A stretch of 64,000 nt of DNA. It comes from Pseudomonas rhodesiae. Its GTDB lineage: Bacteria; Pseudomonadota; Gammaproteobacteria; Pseudomonadales; Pseudomonadaceae. The first letter of the stretch is position 1. Every line of letters begins with the position of its first letter. A program made the position numbers and the translations under genes. Positions 15,297 to 23,499 of this stretch are shown in pieces. The notes under the pieces are model-generated. The model worked only from the letters and a program-made list of their open reading frames with translations. It ran no database searches and was not told the origin of the DNA. The stretch covers positions 62,001 to 126,000 of the forward strand of contig NZ_VFEU01000009.1 in assembly GCF_007858255.1 (NCBI RefSeq). The letters are read 5' to 3'.

Positions 15297-17276
15297 TCAG
15301 TGCGTGCCCTGATAGATAAGTTTGTCCGGGTTGAAGTGTTCGACCACGCTGCCCGGTTGCGGCAAGCCCAGGATGTGGCCCTTGATCTTGCCCACCACAT
15401 GCATTTCACACGGCTTGCAGTCGAATTTCAGGGTCAGCACTTCGTCGCCGTGGATCAATTGCATCGGCGCCACCTTGGTCTTCACGCCCGTGACGCCCTT
15501 GGCCTGTTTAGGGCACAGGTTGAACGAGAAGCGCAGGCAGTGCTTGGTGATCATCACCGGCACTTCGCCGGTTTCTTCATGGGCTTCGAAGGCCGCGTCG
15601 ATCAACTTCACCCCGTGACGGTGGTAGAAGTCGCGGGCTTTCTGGTTGTAGACGTTGGCCAGAAACGACAGGTGCGCTTCCGGGTACACCGGCGGCGGTG
15701 TGGTTTCGGCCTTGCGCCCACCACGGGGGTGCGCCGCGATACGGGCGGCGGTCAGCGCTTCGATGACTTCGCGGCGCAGGGCCTTGAGCTGCGAGTTGGA
15801 GATGAAGAACGCCTGTGGCGCATCCAGCTCGATGGCAGTGGCATGGTATTCGGTGGTGCCCAGTTGGCCGAGCAAGTCGCGCAAGGTATCCAGCGCCTGT
15901 TCCGGTTTGTTGGCCACGCCGAACGGGCCGGGCAGGGTGACGCTGGCGCTGATGCCTTCCTCGCTGGTCGCGGTGACGTGCAACTGCTCTTCACGCAAAC
16001 GCGCGACCCACGCAAGGCCGATACGGCGCTCGGCCGAGGTCTTGAGCAGCGCCTGCTGCCAGTTATGGTCGAGGTTGCGGTTCAGCGGATGGTTGGGGCG
16101 CAGTTGGTGCAGGCCAGCGGGCATTTCATTCGGCTCAACGCGATAGCGGTAGCGCTTCTGGCCGTCCTCCTCGAACTCGCCCTTGGGCTCGGCGATGTTG
16201 GCACGGAACCCCACCACTTCACGCTTGACCAGCACGTTCAGGCCATCGCCATTGGACAGCGGCTCATGGGTGACCACTTGCAGGTCGCGCTTGCCGGCTT
16301 TTTCCACTACACCCACCGGCAGGCCGGTGAAGGTCGGGGTGTCGAAAGCGCCGATGTCGATCTTGCGCTCGCTGACAAAGTAGTCGGTGCTGCCGCGGTG
16401 GAAGGTTTTTTCCGGGTCGGGCAGGAAGAAATGCGCGGTGCGACCGCTGGAGGCGCGAGCCAGGTCCGGGCGGTCTTCGAGGATGTCGTCCAGGCGCTGA
16501 CGGTAGTAGGCGGTGATGTTCTTCACATAGCCCATGTCCTTGTAACGGCCTTCGATCTTGAACGACCGCACACCGGCCTCGACCAGCGCGCGCAGGTTGG
16601 CGCTCTGGTTGTTGTCTTTCATCGACAGCAGGTGTTTTTCAAAGGCCACGACGCGACCCTGATCGTCTTTCAAGGTGTATGGCAGGCGGCACGCCTGGGA
16701 GCAATCGCCGCGGTTGGCGCTGCGGCCGTTTTGCGCGTGGGAGATATTGCACTGCCCGGAAAACGCCACGCACAGTGCGCCATGAATGAAGAACTCGATG
16801 GCGGCATCGGTCTCGTCGGCGATGGTGCGGATTTCCTGCAGGTTCAGCTCACGGGCCAATACCAGCTGGGAGAACCCGGCCTGATCGAGAAACTTGGCGC
16901 GGGCCAGGGTGCGGATATCGGTCTGGGTACTGGCATGCAGCTCGATGGGCGGGATATCCAGCTCCATCACCCCCAGGTCCTGCACGATCAGCGCGTCGAC
17001 ACCGGCGTCGTAGAGCTGATGGATCAGCTTGCGCGCCGGCTCCAGCTCGTTGTCATGCAGGATGGTATTGATGGTGGTGAACACCCGGGCGTGGTAGCGG
17101 CGGGCGAACTCGACCAGTTGAGCGATATCGCTCACTTCGTTGCACGCGTTGTGGCGCGCGCCGAAGCTGGGGCCGCCGATATAAATGGCGTCGGCGCCGT
17201 GCAGGATGGCCTCGCGGGCGATGGCCACATCGCGGGCAGGGCTGAGCAATTCCAGGTGATGCTTGGGCAAGGACAT
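15297..17276 (-). CDS. rlhA: 23S rRNA 5-hydroxycytidine C2501 synthase (U32 family)
   Basis: A 659-residue U32-family protein that resembles E. coli RlhA (YdcP, about 653 residues) over its whole length as I recall it. Shared segments include the N terminus HLELLSPARDVAIAREAI, the block IPPIELHASTQTDIRT, and the C-terminal PVMITKHCLRF. RlhA hydroxylates C2501 of 23S rRNA. Clustered cysteines in SGQCNISHAQNGRSANRGDCSQACRLPY and near the C terminus (CLRFSFNLCPKQ, CKPCEMH) are likely metal or Fe-S ligands. The shorter tRNA enzyme TrhP lacks this extra C-terminal half. Start MSLPKHHLELL at 17276 has no clear Shine-Dalgarno; a dyad lies just upstream. Confidence 0.9.
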   Translation of the reverse strand: MSLPKHHLELLSPARDVAIAREAILHGADAIYIGGPSFGARHNACNEVSDIAQLVEFARRYHARVFTTINTILHDNELEPARKLIHQLYDAGVDALIVQDLGVMELDIPPIELHASTQTDIRTLARAKFLDQAGFSQLVLARELNLQEIRTIADETDAAIEFFIHGALCVAFSGQCNISHAQNGRSANRGDCSQACRLPYTLKDDQGRVVAFEKHLLSMKDNNQSANLRALVEAGVRSFKIEGRYKDMGYVKNITAYYRQRLDDILEDRPDLARASSGRTAHFFLPDPEKTFHRGSTDYFVSERKIDIGAFDTPTFTGLPVGVVEKAGKRDLQVVTHEPLSNGDGLNVLVKREVVGFRANIAEPKGEFEEDGQKRYRYRVEPNEMPAGLHQLRPNHPLNRNLDHNWQQALLKTSAERRIGLAWVARLREEQLHVTATSEEGISASVTLPGPFGVANKPEQALDTLRDLLGQLGTTEYHATAIELDAPQAFFISNSQLKALRREVIEALTAARIAAHPRGGRKAETTPPPVYPEAHLSFLANVYNQKARDFYHRHGVKLIDAAFEAHEETGEVPVMITKHCLRFSFNLCPKQAKGVTGVKTKVAPMQLIHGDEVLTLKFDCKPCEMHVVGKIKGHILGLPQPGSVVEHFNPDKLIYQGTH

Positions 17277-17286
17277 AGTTTTTTTA

Positions 17287-17336
17287 GTCAGGCTTGTCAC
17301 GGTTGAGGCGCGCATTGTAGCCGTGAAATGCCTGAC
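17287..17336 (-). promoter_or_regulatory. Interrupted dyad immediately upstream of rlhA
   Basis: GTCAGGC (17287-17293) pairs with GCCTGAC (17330-17336), and CACGG (17298-17302) pairs with CCGTG (17321-17325). The arms are separated by symmetric 4-base internal loops and an 18-base apical loop. On the minus strand the structure ends 10 bases before the rlhA ATG and about 10 bases after the ridA stop, with an A-rich run between it and the start codon. It could be a leader structure or a processing/attenuation signal. Confidence 0.45.
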
Positions 17337-17346
17337 CGGCATCACT

Positions 17347-17727
17347 TCAGGCCTTGGCCGCCATCGCGGTGACTTCCACGCGCATGCCTTGAACCGCCAG
17401 CGCCGCCACGCCAACCGCCGCGCGCACGGGCCAGGGCTTGGCGAAAAAGCGTTTGTAGACCTCGTTGAAGGCCGCGCGATCGGCCATATCCGTCAGATAA
17501 ATGGTCAGGTGCATCACCCGATCCATGGAACTGCCGGCTTTTTCCAGGGCGACTTTCAGCGCTTGCAGCGTGCATTCGCTTTGCAGGGTGATATCCCCCA
17601 GTTCCAGGCTGCCGTCGGCGCGAGTCGGGATCTGGGTCGACACCAGGATACCGTTGAAGCCGACAACGTCGGAAGAAATGGACTCGGCATCCGGGTCCGG
17701 AGTGTAAGACAGATCGTGGTTGGCCAT
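17347..17727 (-). CDS. RidA/YjgF/YER057c family protein
   Basis: A 126-residue protein of the Rid family, which hydrolyses reactive enamines and imines released by PLP enzymes. The family pattern is seen in GFNGILVSTQIP near residue 25, LGDITLQSECTLQALKVALEKAG, and the C-terminal VRAAVGVAALAVQGMRVEVTAMA. The catalytic arginine of RidA would fall in the position of VRAAVGV (Arg101 or so), and the terminal Glu of VEVTA is kept. The start MANHDLSYTPD at 17727 fits the family length. It is upstream of rlhA on the same strand with a 70-base gap. Confidence 0.82.
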   Translation of the reverse strand: MANHDLSYTPDPDAESISSDVVGFNGILVSTQIPTRADGSLELGDITLQSECTLQALKVALEKAGSSMDRVMHLTIYLTDMADRAAFNEVYKRFFAKPWPVRAAVGVAALAVQGMRVEVTAMAAKA

Positions 17728-17847
17728 GGGCACCTCTGGTGGGCAAAAACACAAAGGCGCCATGGTCCTCGAAATCATTGGCCAGGGCAAACCGAGGGCT
17801 ATGGCAATACGCTTTTTTGACGCCAGAAAATAAAAATTAAAGCCGCG

Positions 17848-17874
17848 TAAAGTCGCTAAATTCGGGGCCGATAG
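17848..17874 (+). promoter_or_regulatory. Sigma-28 (FliA) promoter
   Basis: TAAAGTCG, 11 bases, GCCGATAG matches the FliA consensus TAAAGTTT-N11-GCCGATAA with exact spacing. It lies 42 bases upstream of the BdlA-like receptor start, in the expected orientation. Confidence 0.8.
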
Positions 17875-17916
17875 CTACTTTAAGAAGCAGGTTCTCCGTA
17901 CGGCAGAGGGTTCGTC

Positions 17917-19272
17917 ATGTTCAATAACGCGTTAAAAACAGAACTGGCGGCCAGGAAGGCCGAAGTCAACGAATACAAAGGGCTGAATGCTGCGTTGGAG
18001 CGCTCCATGGCGGTGGTCGAATTCGACCTGAATGGTAAGGTGCTGCGGGCTAACGATAACTTCATGAAAACCATGGGTTATAGCGCCGATCAACTGGCCA
18101 ACAAATCCCATCGCGACTTCTGCTTGCCCGCACTGACCAACAGCCCAGCCTACAGCGAGTTCTGGGCGGATCTGCGTGCCGGCAAATTTGTCTCGGGCAC
18201 CTTCAAACGGGTGGGTGCCAGCGGTAAAACCGTCTGGTTGGAAGCCAGCTACAACCCGGTGCTGGATGAGCGTGGTCAAGTGCTGAAAGTGGTCAAGTAT
18301 GCCCTGGACGTCACCAGCAAGGTCGAGCAGGAAGCCGCAACCCGCAGCAAACTCGCGGCGCTGGACCGTGCCATGGCAGTGATCGAGTTCGATCTGAGTG
18401 GCCATGTACTGGACGCCAATCCCAATTTCCTCAATGTCATGGGTTACTCCCTGGCCGAGCTCAAGGGCAAGCACCACCGCATGTTTTGCGAGCCGAGCCT
18501 GGTCAACAGTGGCGAATACGCCGACTTCTGGCGCCGCTTGAACAACGGCGAATTCTTCACCGGGCAATTCAAGCGCATCGGCAAACATGGCCGCACGGTG
18601 TGGCTGGAAGCCAGTTACAACCCGGTGTATGACCTGGACGGCACGCTGCTGAAAATCGTCAAGTTCGCCAGCGATATCACCGAGCGCGTGGAAAAATTCG
18701 AGGAAGACTCGCGCGGCGCCTCGCGTGCCTACCATATCTCTTCGGAAACCGAGCGGTTTGCCGAACACGGCACTCAGGTTATCCACGACACCGCCACGGA
18801 AATGCGCCGGATTGCCGAAAACATCGGCGCCTCTGCGCGATTGGTGGGGCAGTTGGGTGACCGTTCGGAGCAGATCACCGCCATCGTCAATACCATCCGC
18901 GGCATTGCCGACCAGACCAACCTATTGGCCCTCAACGCGGCCATCGAAGCGGCCCGCGCCGGTGACCAGGGGCGCGGCTTTGCGGTGGTGGCCGACGAGG
19001 TTCGCCAGTTGGCCGGTCGCACCAGCCGTTCCACGGCGGAAATCGCCGAGATGATCGGCATGATCCTGTCGGAAACCCGCGACGCGGTGAGCAGCATGAA
19101 TGCCACCCAGGAAGGCGCGCAGCGTGGCGTCAACCTGGCGGATCAGGCGGGTTCGGTGATTCTGCAGATACGCACCAGCACCAGCGATGCCGTGAAGGCG
19201 GTGAGCATGTTTGCGTCGAAGCTGGATGAATCGGAAGTGATTCCAAAAACTGCGGTGGGCTGGGTTGGCTGA
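17917..19272 (+). CDS. bdlA: BdlA-like soluble chemoreceptor with two PAS domains
   Basis: A 451-residue methyl-accepting protein with no membrane segment. Two PAS domains lie at about residues 20-130 and 140-250, each with the pattern [24 protein letters not shown] or its repeat [24 protein letters not shown]. The signalling hairpin tip, about residues 325-370, contains [20 protein letters not shown]. This is the architecture of P. aeruginosa BdlA (about 417 residues), needed for biofilm dispersion. The C terminus carries a short extra tail ending in TAVGWVG, and the very conserved tip suggests normal coupling to CheA/CheW. Transcription from the sigma-28 promoter at 17848 ties it to the flagellar regulon. 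Confidence 0.85.
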   Translation: MFNNALKTELAARKAEVNEYKGLNAALERSMAVVEFDLNGKVLRANDNFMKTMGYSADQLANKSHRDFCLPALTNSPAYSEFWADLRAGKFVSGTFKRVGASGKTVWLEASYNPVLDERGQVLKVVKYALDVTSKVEQEAATRSKLAALDRAMAVIEFDLSGHVLDANPNFLNVMGYSLAELKGKHHRMFCEPSLVNSGEYADFWRRLNNGEFFTGQFKRIGKHGRTVWLEASYNPVYDLDGTLLKIVKFASDITERVEKFEEDSRGASRAYHISSETERFAEHGTQVIHDTATEMRRIAENIGASARLVGQLGDRSEQITAIVNTIRGIADQTNLLALNAAIEAARAGDQGRGFAVVADEVRQLAGRTSRSTAEIAEMIGMILSETRDAVSSMNATQEGAQRGVNLADQAGSVILQIRTSTSDAVKAVSMFASKLDESEVIPKTAVGWVG

Positions 19273-19289
19273 CCGGGGGGCAGACCCGC

Positions 19290-19320
19290 GTGGGAGGAGG
19301 GGGCAGCCCCCTCGATCCAC
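19290..19320. terminator. Bidirectional terminator-like GC hairpin
   Basis: GTGGGAGGAGGGGG, a short loop and CCCCCTCGATCCAC form an imperfect inverted repeat between two convergent genes (ends at 19272 and 19329). The sequence resembles a single REP arm pair. It lacks a clear T run. Confidence 0.55.
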
Positions 19321-19328
19321 GGGGGTAG

Positions 19329-20198
19329 TTACTCTTTTACGTCCATGAATTCTTTGGCCCAGGCTACGTAGCTCTCGGGCAACGTATAGGTGTGGGTCAA
19401 CTCGGTGGCACTGAGGTTCGAAGTGCTGTGGGTCAGTTGGCGTTGGGCGCGCAGGCTGTCGTAGGTCGCCTTGATCGCCGCGAAGTACGCGCCATGGCCG
19501 GCCACAATGACCCGCACACCCAGGCTGGCCAGGCGTTGCGCGTCGTTGAGTTTGGGATTGCCGTAGGTCACCAGCATCAACGGCACCGTGAGGTTTTGCG
19601 CAATTTTCTCCAAGTGCTCGAAGTCGCTGACGCCAACCATGCAGATGCCATCGGCACCGGCTTTCTGATAGGCCAGGGTGCGTTCGATCACCGCTTCGGT
19701 GGGTAATACGCCGGCGTTGGTGCGGGCAATGATCGACAGCTCTGGGTCAACCCGCGCTTCCAACGCCGCACGAACTTTACCGATACCTTCGTCTATGGAA
19801 ATTAAATCCGTGGACTTGCGCCCGAATTGCGCCGGCAGCAGCGTGTCTTCGATGGTGAGCGCGGCGACGCCGGCACGCTCCAGTTCTTCAACGGTGCGCA
19901 TCACATTCAGCGCATTGCCGTAACCGTGATCGGCATCGGCAATAAAGGGCAACTGCGCTACACGACCGATGCGGGTGGCTTGCTCAACGAACTCACTCAG
20001 CGTGATCAACGCAAAATCGGGGGCCGCCAGAACCTGCAACGAAGCCACGGAGCCGCCCAGGATACCGACCTCGAAACCCAGGTCGGCGGCAATCCTTGCC
20101 GACATCGGATCAAACACGGAAGCGGTTTCAACGCACGCAGGCGTTGCCAACAATTCACGAAAATTAACGCGCAAGGCTGAGTGGGACTTTTTTGGCAT
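19329..20198 (-). CDS. Oxaloacetate decarboxylase, isocitrate lyase/PEP mutase family
   Basis: A 289-residue TIM-barrel enzyme of the isocitrate lyase/PEP mutase superfamily. Key features are [24 protein letters not shown] near residue 30, the metal-binding block [31 protein letters not shown], and SIIARTNA. Length and text fit P. aeruginosa PA4872, shown to be an oxaloacetate decarboxylase that makes pyruvate and CO2 with Mg2+. Lyase and mutase members have a KKCGH-type loop that is absent here. Start [13 protein letters not shown] at 20198 is preferred over an upstream in-frame ATG at 20237. An AT-rich repeat array lies 160-205 bases upstream. Confidence 0.87.
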   Translation of the reverse strand: MPKKSHSALRVNFRELLATPACVETASVFDPMSARIAADLGFEVGILGGSVASLQVLAAPDFALITLSEFVEQATRIGRVAQLPFIADADHGYGNALNVMRTVEELERAGVAALTIEDTLLPAQFGRKSTDLISIDEGIGKVRAALEARVDPELSIIARTNAGVLPTEAVIERTLAYQKAGADGICMVGVSDFEHLEKIAQNLTVPLMLVTYGNPKLNDAQRLASLGVRVIVAGHGAYFAAIKATYDSLRAQRQLTHSTSNLSATELTHTYTLPESYVAWAKEFMDVKE

Positions 20199-20356
20199 GA
20201 TCTTTCCTGGTTGGGGCCATTGACGACATACGATCAATGCCTATTGGTAGACGTGTGAGACTACCACGTAGGAAAACGCGGGATTATGACGTTTGAGAAT
20301 GGGGTATGCGGGAAGCACATAGGGCGGGGTTGATGATTTACATCCAAGACCCTGAC

Positions 20357-20404
20357 ACATAATTTAACATAATATACATTATGCGTAACACGACGTTACA
20401 TAAT
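20357..20404. promoter_or_regulatory. Array of four ACATAAT-type half-sites
   Basis: ACATAAT occurs at 20357-20363, 20367-20373 and 20398-20404, with ACATTAT at 20376-20382, all in the same direction. Start-to-start distances are 10, 9 and 22 bases, close to whole helical turns. The stretch is strongly AT-rich against its surroundings and lies between the SDR gene and the start of the decarboxylase gene. It looks like a multi-subunit binding region. The rest of 20199-20451 shows no gene. Confidence 0.45.
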
Positions 20405-20451
20405 CAGAGGCGATGCCCGTCACATTTCAACGGGCAAAACCCCTTGCTGTG

Positions 20452-21201
20452 TCAAACCTGAGCAAACCCGCCATCCACGAACATCTCGCTGCCGGTCATA
20501 AAACTGCTTTCGTCCGACGCCAGGAACAATGCTGCCGCTGCCACCTCTTCGGCTTGACCAATTCGGCCCAGAGGAATCTGCCCAGTCATGTCGTCAATGA
20601 TTGCGTCTTTCTGACCGGTGCCGCTCAATGCCAGGTCCAACCCCGGTGTCGAGATCGGTCCAGGAGAAATAACGTTGACGCGAATGCCTGTGCCTTTAAG
20701 GTCCAGCGCCCAGCTTCTGGCGAAATTGCGCAGTGCCGCCTTGGTTGCGCTGTAAACGCTGAATGCTGGTGTGCCCATGGTGCCAGTCGTAGAACCGGTG
20801 AGCATGATCGAGCTGCCGGCGCTCATCAGTGGCAGCGCGTTTTGCACGGTGAACAGTGTGCCTTTGACGTTGATGCCAAATGTGCGGTCGAACGATGCTT
20901 CGGTAATTGAACCGATAGGCTCGAAATCACCTAGGCCCGCGTTGGCGAATAGCACATCAATCCGACCCTTAGTCGCCTTGATCTGCGCGAAGATGCGTTC
21001 CAGATCATCCAGTTTGGCAATATCACCCTGGATGGCGATGGCGTGCGGGCCGATCAGGTCGAGCGCCTTGTCGAGTTCTTCTTGCCTGCGGCCGACGATA
21101 ACGACCTGCGCGCCTTCCTGCGCAAAGCGAATCGCGCTGGCCAAGCCTATGCCGCTGTTGCCACCGGTGATGACTGCAATCTTGCCGTTGAGCCTGCTCA
21201 T
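20452..21201 (-). CDS. Short-chain dehydrogenase/reductase
   Basis: A 249-residue classical SDR with the cofactor motif TGGNSGIG (residues 12-19), the NAGLG stretch near residue 86, the active-site serine in SIMLTGSTTG and the catalytic YSATK. The C-terminal GSEMFVDGGFAQV is typical of the family. Start MSRLNGKIAVIT at 21201 has GGAG 6 bases upstream. It is divergent from an HxlR-family regulator gene with a 98-base spacer; this pairing is common for quinone- or electrophile-responsive oxidoreductases, so the substrate may be a reactive carbonyl or quinone. That substrate assignment is inference. Confidence 0.87.
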   Translation of the reverse strand: MSRLNGKIAVITGGNSGIGLASAIRFAQEGAQVVIVGRRQEELDKALDLIGPHAIAIQGDIAKLDDLERIFAQIKATKGRIDVLFANAGLGDFEPIGSITEASFDRTFGINVKGTLFTVQNALPLMSAGSSIMLTGSTTGTMGTPAFSVYSATKAALRNFARSWALDLKGTGIRVNVISPGPISTPGLDLALSGTGQKDAIIDDMTGQIPLGRIGQAEEVAAAALFLASDESSFMTGSEMFVDGGFAQV

Positions 21202-21242
21202 GTTGCACTCCAAGGTATGTGGAGGCACAACTGTAGATCCGG

Positions 21243-21260
21243 ACTATTCTTTTGAATAGT
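21243..21260. promoter_or_regulatory. Inverted repeat in the SDR-HxlR spacer
   Basis: ACTATTC, four T residues, and GAATAGT form a perfect 7-base inverted repeat in the middle of the divergent spacer. A second small palindrome, GGTAAGTACC, follows at 21272-21281. Either could be the operator of the HxlR-family protein. Confidence 0.5.
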
Positions 21261-21299
21261 ATGCACCTTTTGGTAAGTACCCTATGGAGTGCCCGAATC

Positions 21300-21659
21300 A
21301 TGGCTAATACGTCATTCAACTGCGGCCTTGAAGCTGCGCTCGCCGTGATCGGCGGCAAATGGAAACCGCTGGTTCTCTACAACCTGGCGAAGAATGTCCA
21401 TCGCTACGGCGAATTGCGCCGCGCCATCGGTGGCGTGACCGATAAAGTGTTGATTCAGCAACTCAAGGAATTGGAGCGCGACGAGATCATCGTGCGAATC
21501 GATTTTCAGGAGATCCCGCCGAAGGTCGAGTATTCCCTGACACCGTTCGGCGAATCTCTGGCCACTGCGCTGGGCACCTTATGTGCCTGGGGCACCGAAC
21601 ATATGCAGACGGTGGAACGTATCAGCCAGCGCCGTGCGGCCGCCCTCGCCCAGTCTTGA
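21300..21659 (+). CDS. HxlR-family transcriptional regulator
   Basis: A 119-residue winged-helix regulator. The family signature is seen in CGLEAALAVIGGKWKPLVLYNL at the N terminus, LRRAIGGVTDKVLIQQLKELERDEII, and the wing VEYSLTPFGESL. The single cysteine Cys8 sits just before the first helix, where redox-sensing members such as YodB and HypR carry their reactive cysteine. Divergent from the SDR gene, which it probably represses until an electrophile or oxidant is present. Start MANTSFNCG at 21300 is chosen over an upstream ATG at 21252 because it gives the normal family N terminus. Confidence 0.88.
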   Translation: MANTSFNCGLEAALAVIGGKWKPLVLYNLAKNVHRYGELRRAIGGVTDKVLIQQLKELERDEIIVRIDFQEIPPKVEYSLTPFGESLATALGTLCAWGTEHMQTVERISQRRAAALAQS

Positions 21660-21678
21660 GCCCCCTCTTCTGACATCC

Positions 21679-21708
21679 AACTCAACTAAATGACTATTTA
21701 GTTGAGTT
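21679..21708. terminator. Perfect 13-base AT-rich inverted repeat between convergent genes
   Basis: AACTCAACTAAAT and ATTTAGTTGAGTT are separated by GACT. The element lies 20 bases after the hxlR-type stop and 20 bases after the chemoreceptor stop, so a bidirectional terminator is the simplest reading. It is unusually AT-rich for a Pseudomonas terminator, and the core ACTAAATGACTATTTAGT looks like a TetR/MarR-type operator. Confidence 0.5.
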
Positions 21709-21727
21709 AAATCAATAAGTTACGAAA

Positions 21728-23341
21728 TCAAAGCTGAAACCGATCCACCGACTGCGACAGCTTGCCAGCCAGGTTCGACAGCTCGTCCGTGGTCGACGCT
21801 GTTTGGCCTATCACACGACTGTTGTTCTCCGACATCCCGGCAATCATCTCCACCTGATGGGAGATTTCATTGCTGGCCAGGCTCTGTTCACTGATGGTGC
21901 GCGAAATGTCGTGCACCAGTTCGGTGGTATTGAGGGTTGCCTGCAGAATCTCGCGAATGGCGCGTTCCACATCGGCGGTAACCGCCATGCCTTTGTCCAC
22001 TTGAGCGACGCCCTCCTCCATGCTGGTCACCGCTTCCCGGGTACTTTGCTGGATGCGCCCAACCATGCTGGCAATTTCCTGAGTCGAGGCACTGGTACGC
22101 CCCGCGAGGCTGCGCACTTCATCGGCCACCACCGCAAAACCGCGGCCCTGCTCCCCGGCCCGCGCCGCTTCGATGGCTGCGTTGAGGGCCAGCAGGTTGG
22201 TCTGGTCAGCGATGCCTTTGATCACTTGGATGATGCTGTAGATTGCCTCGGACTCCTTGTCCAGGGTGCGGATCACCTGGGCCGATTGCTGGGAGGAACG
22301 GGCGATACCGTCCATGTCGCTGACCACCTGATGTATGACTCGCCCACCGTCCTTGGCCAGGGCTTCGGCCTGGTTAGCCATTTCCAGCGCGTGCCCGGCG
22401 TGGCGGGTGATTTCTTCGATACTGGCAGTCATTTCACTGGCGGCCGCGGCCATGGTGCTGGCGGCTGAGCTTTGTTGCTGGCTGCTGTTGGCGACTTCAT
22501 GACAGCCATGACTCAGTTGTTCGGTAACGCCGGTGATGCCGTGTGCGTTGCTGCGCACCACGTCGATCATGCCGCGCAAATCACGCTGCATGGTCGCCAG
22601 GCTGCGGATCAATGAGCCTGCTTCGTCCTTGCGATGCGGTTCGACAATGGTTTCGCTCAAATTCCCCTGGGCAATGCGGGCGGCAATCCTGCTGGCGGTT
22701 TGCAGTGGGCCCATAATGCTGAGTATGACCCAACGACCTTGCGCCAGAAGCAGCAGCAAGCTAGCAACCAGTACAGCGCCGAGGGTGAAGTTGGCGTTGC
22801 TTATTGTGTGCTGGGTGCCTGTGCCCGTTTGGTGCGTATGACTTTCGATAAGCTCGCTCAGGGACGCCATTTGATCCTCCAACTGACTGAAGGCGTTATT
22901 GAAGGTGTCCAACTCACCGCGTGCAGCCTCGGGATCGCCCAGCGCGAGTGCTACGATGCGCTCTGCGGCGCCGATATAGGTATCCAAGCTTGGCTTGATG
23001 GCTTGCAGCTTGTCTTTAAGTGCGGCTTCCACGGGCAACTGGAGATTGTCCGCCAGCACCTTGCGAAAGTTCTCAGCATGCTCTTTCAACGAGCTGTTGA
23101 CCTCATCCTTGCTGCTGGCGCTCTTACCCAGCCCCACCAGCAGGGCAGACAACACATCGGCACGCAGAGCGTCGTGCATCATGTCGGCTTCCATATGGTT
23201 GCGCAGCACCGTCATGCTGACCTCGTTTTCGCGCACCGCGTCGCTCATCCGAGCGTTCCCCAGATAACTGACCAAGCTCATCAGCATGGCGGTCAACAAT
23301 CCAGTCGCAATCAGCAGCATCAAGCGTAATTTGATCGTCAT
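21728..23341 (-). CDS. Methyl-accepting chemotaxis protein
   Basis: A 537-residue transmembrane chemoreceptor. Segment 1 is about residues 7-28, an all-helical periplasmic domain of about 155 residues (four-helix-bundle type with many charged heptads) follows, segment 2 is about 186-208, then HAMP and a standard cytoplasmic domain. The hairpin tip contains [38 protein letters not shown]. No C-terminal CheR-tethering pentapeptide is seen. The ligand cannot be deduced. A sigma-28 promoter lies upstream at 23405-23431, consistent with expression together with flagella and chemotaxis genes. Confidence 0.92.
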   Translation of the reverse strand: MTIKLRLMLLIATGLLTAMLMSLVSYLGNARMSDAVRENEVSMTVLRNHMEADMMHDALRADVLSALLVGLGKSASSKDEVNSSLKEHAENFRKVLADNLQLPVEAALKDKLQAIKPSLDTYIGAAERIVALALGDPEAARGELDTFNNAFSQLEDQMASLSELIESHTHQTGTGTQHTISNANFTLGAVLVASLLLLLAQGRWVILSIMGPLQTASRIAARIAQGNLSETIVEPHRKDEAGSLIRSLATMQRDLRGMIDVVRSNAHGITGVTEQLSHGCHEVANSSQQQSSAASTMAAAASEMTASIEEITRHAGHALEMANQAEALAKDGGRVIHQVVSDMDGIARSSQQSAQVIRTLDKESEAIYSIIQVIKGIADQTNLLALNAAIEAARAGEQGRGFAVVADEVRSLAGRTSASTQEIASMVGRIQQSTREAVTSMEEGVAQVDKGMAVTADVERAIREILQATLNTTELVHDISRTISEQSLASNEISHQVEMIAGMSENNSRVIGQTASTTDELSNLAGKLSQSVDRFQL

Positions 23342-23404
23342 GCGGGTATCCCTGTGCCTGGAACGCCGGTTGAAAAGCCAACCGCCTGAGCGTCGTTAGT
23401 ACCG

Positions 23405-23431
23405 TTATCGGCATCTTGTCCCTGTTATTGA
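23405..23431 (-). promoter_or_regulatory. Sigma-28 (FliA) promoter
   Basis: On the minus strand, TCAATAAC, 11 bases, then GCCGATAA: the -10 element is a perfect match to the FliA consensus and the spacing is exact, while the -35 element is weak. It lies 64 bases upstream of the chemoreceptor start. Confidence 0.7.
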
Positions 23432-23499
23432 AGCCTAAGTTTGCGGATCTGCGCGGATCCCTTAAGCTGAGCGGCCTTTGCTTGGCCCGGAATTGCTCC

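Noticed and set aside
15300..17306. 668-codon open frame on the plus strand opposite rlhA
   Set aside because: Antisense shadow of a GC-rich gene; the minus-strand product matches RlhA over its whole length and the plus-strand translation has no family features.
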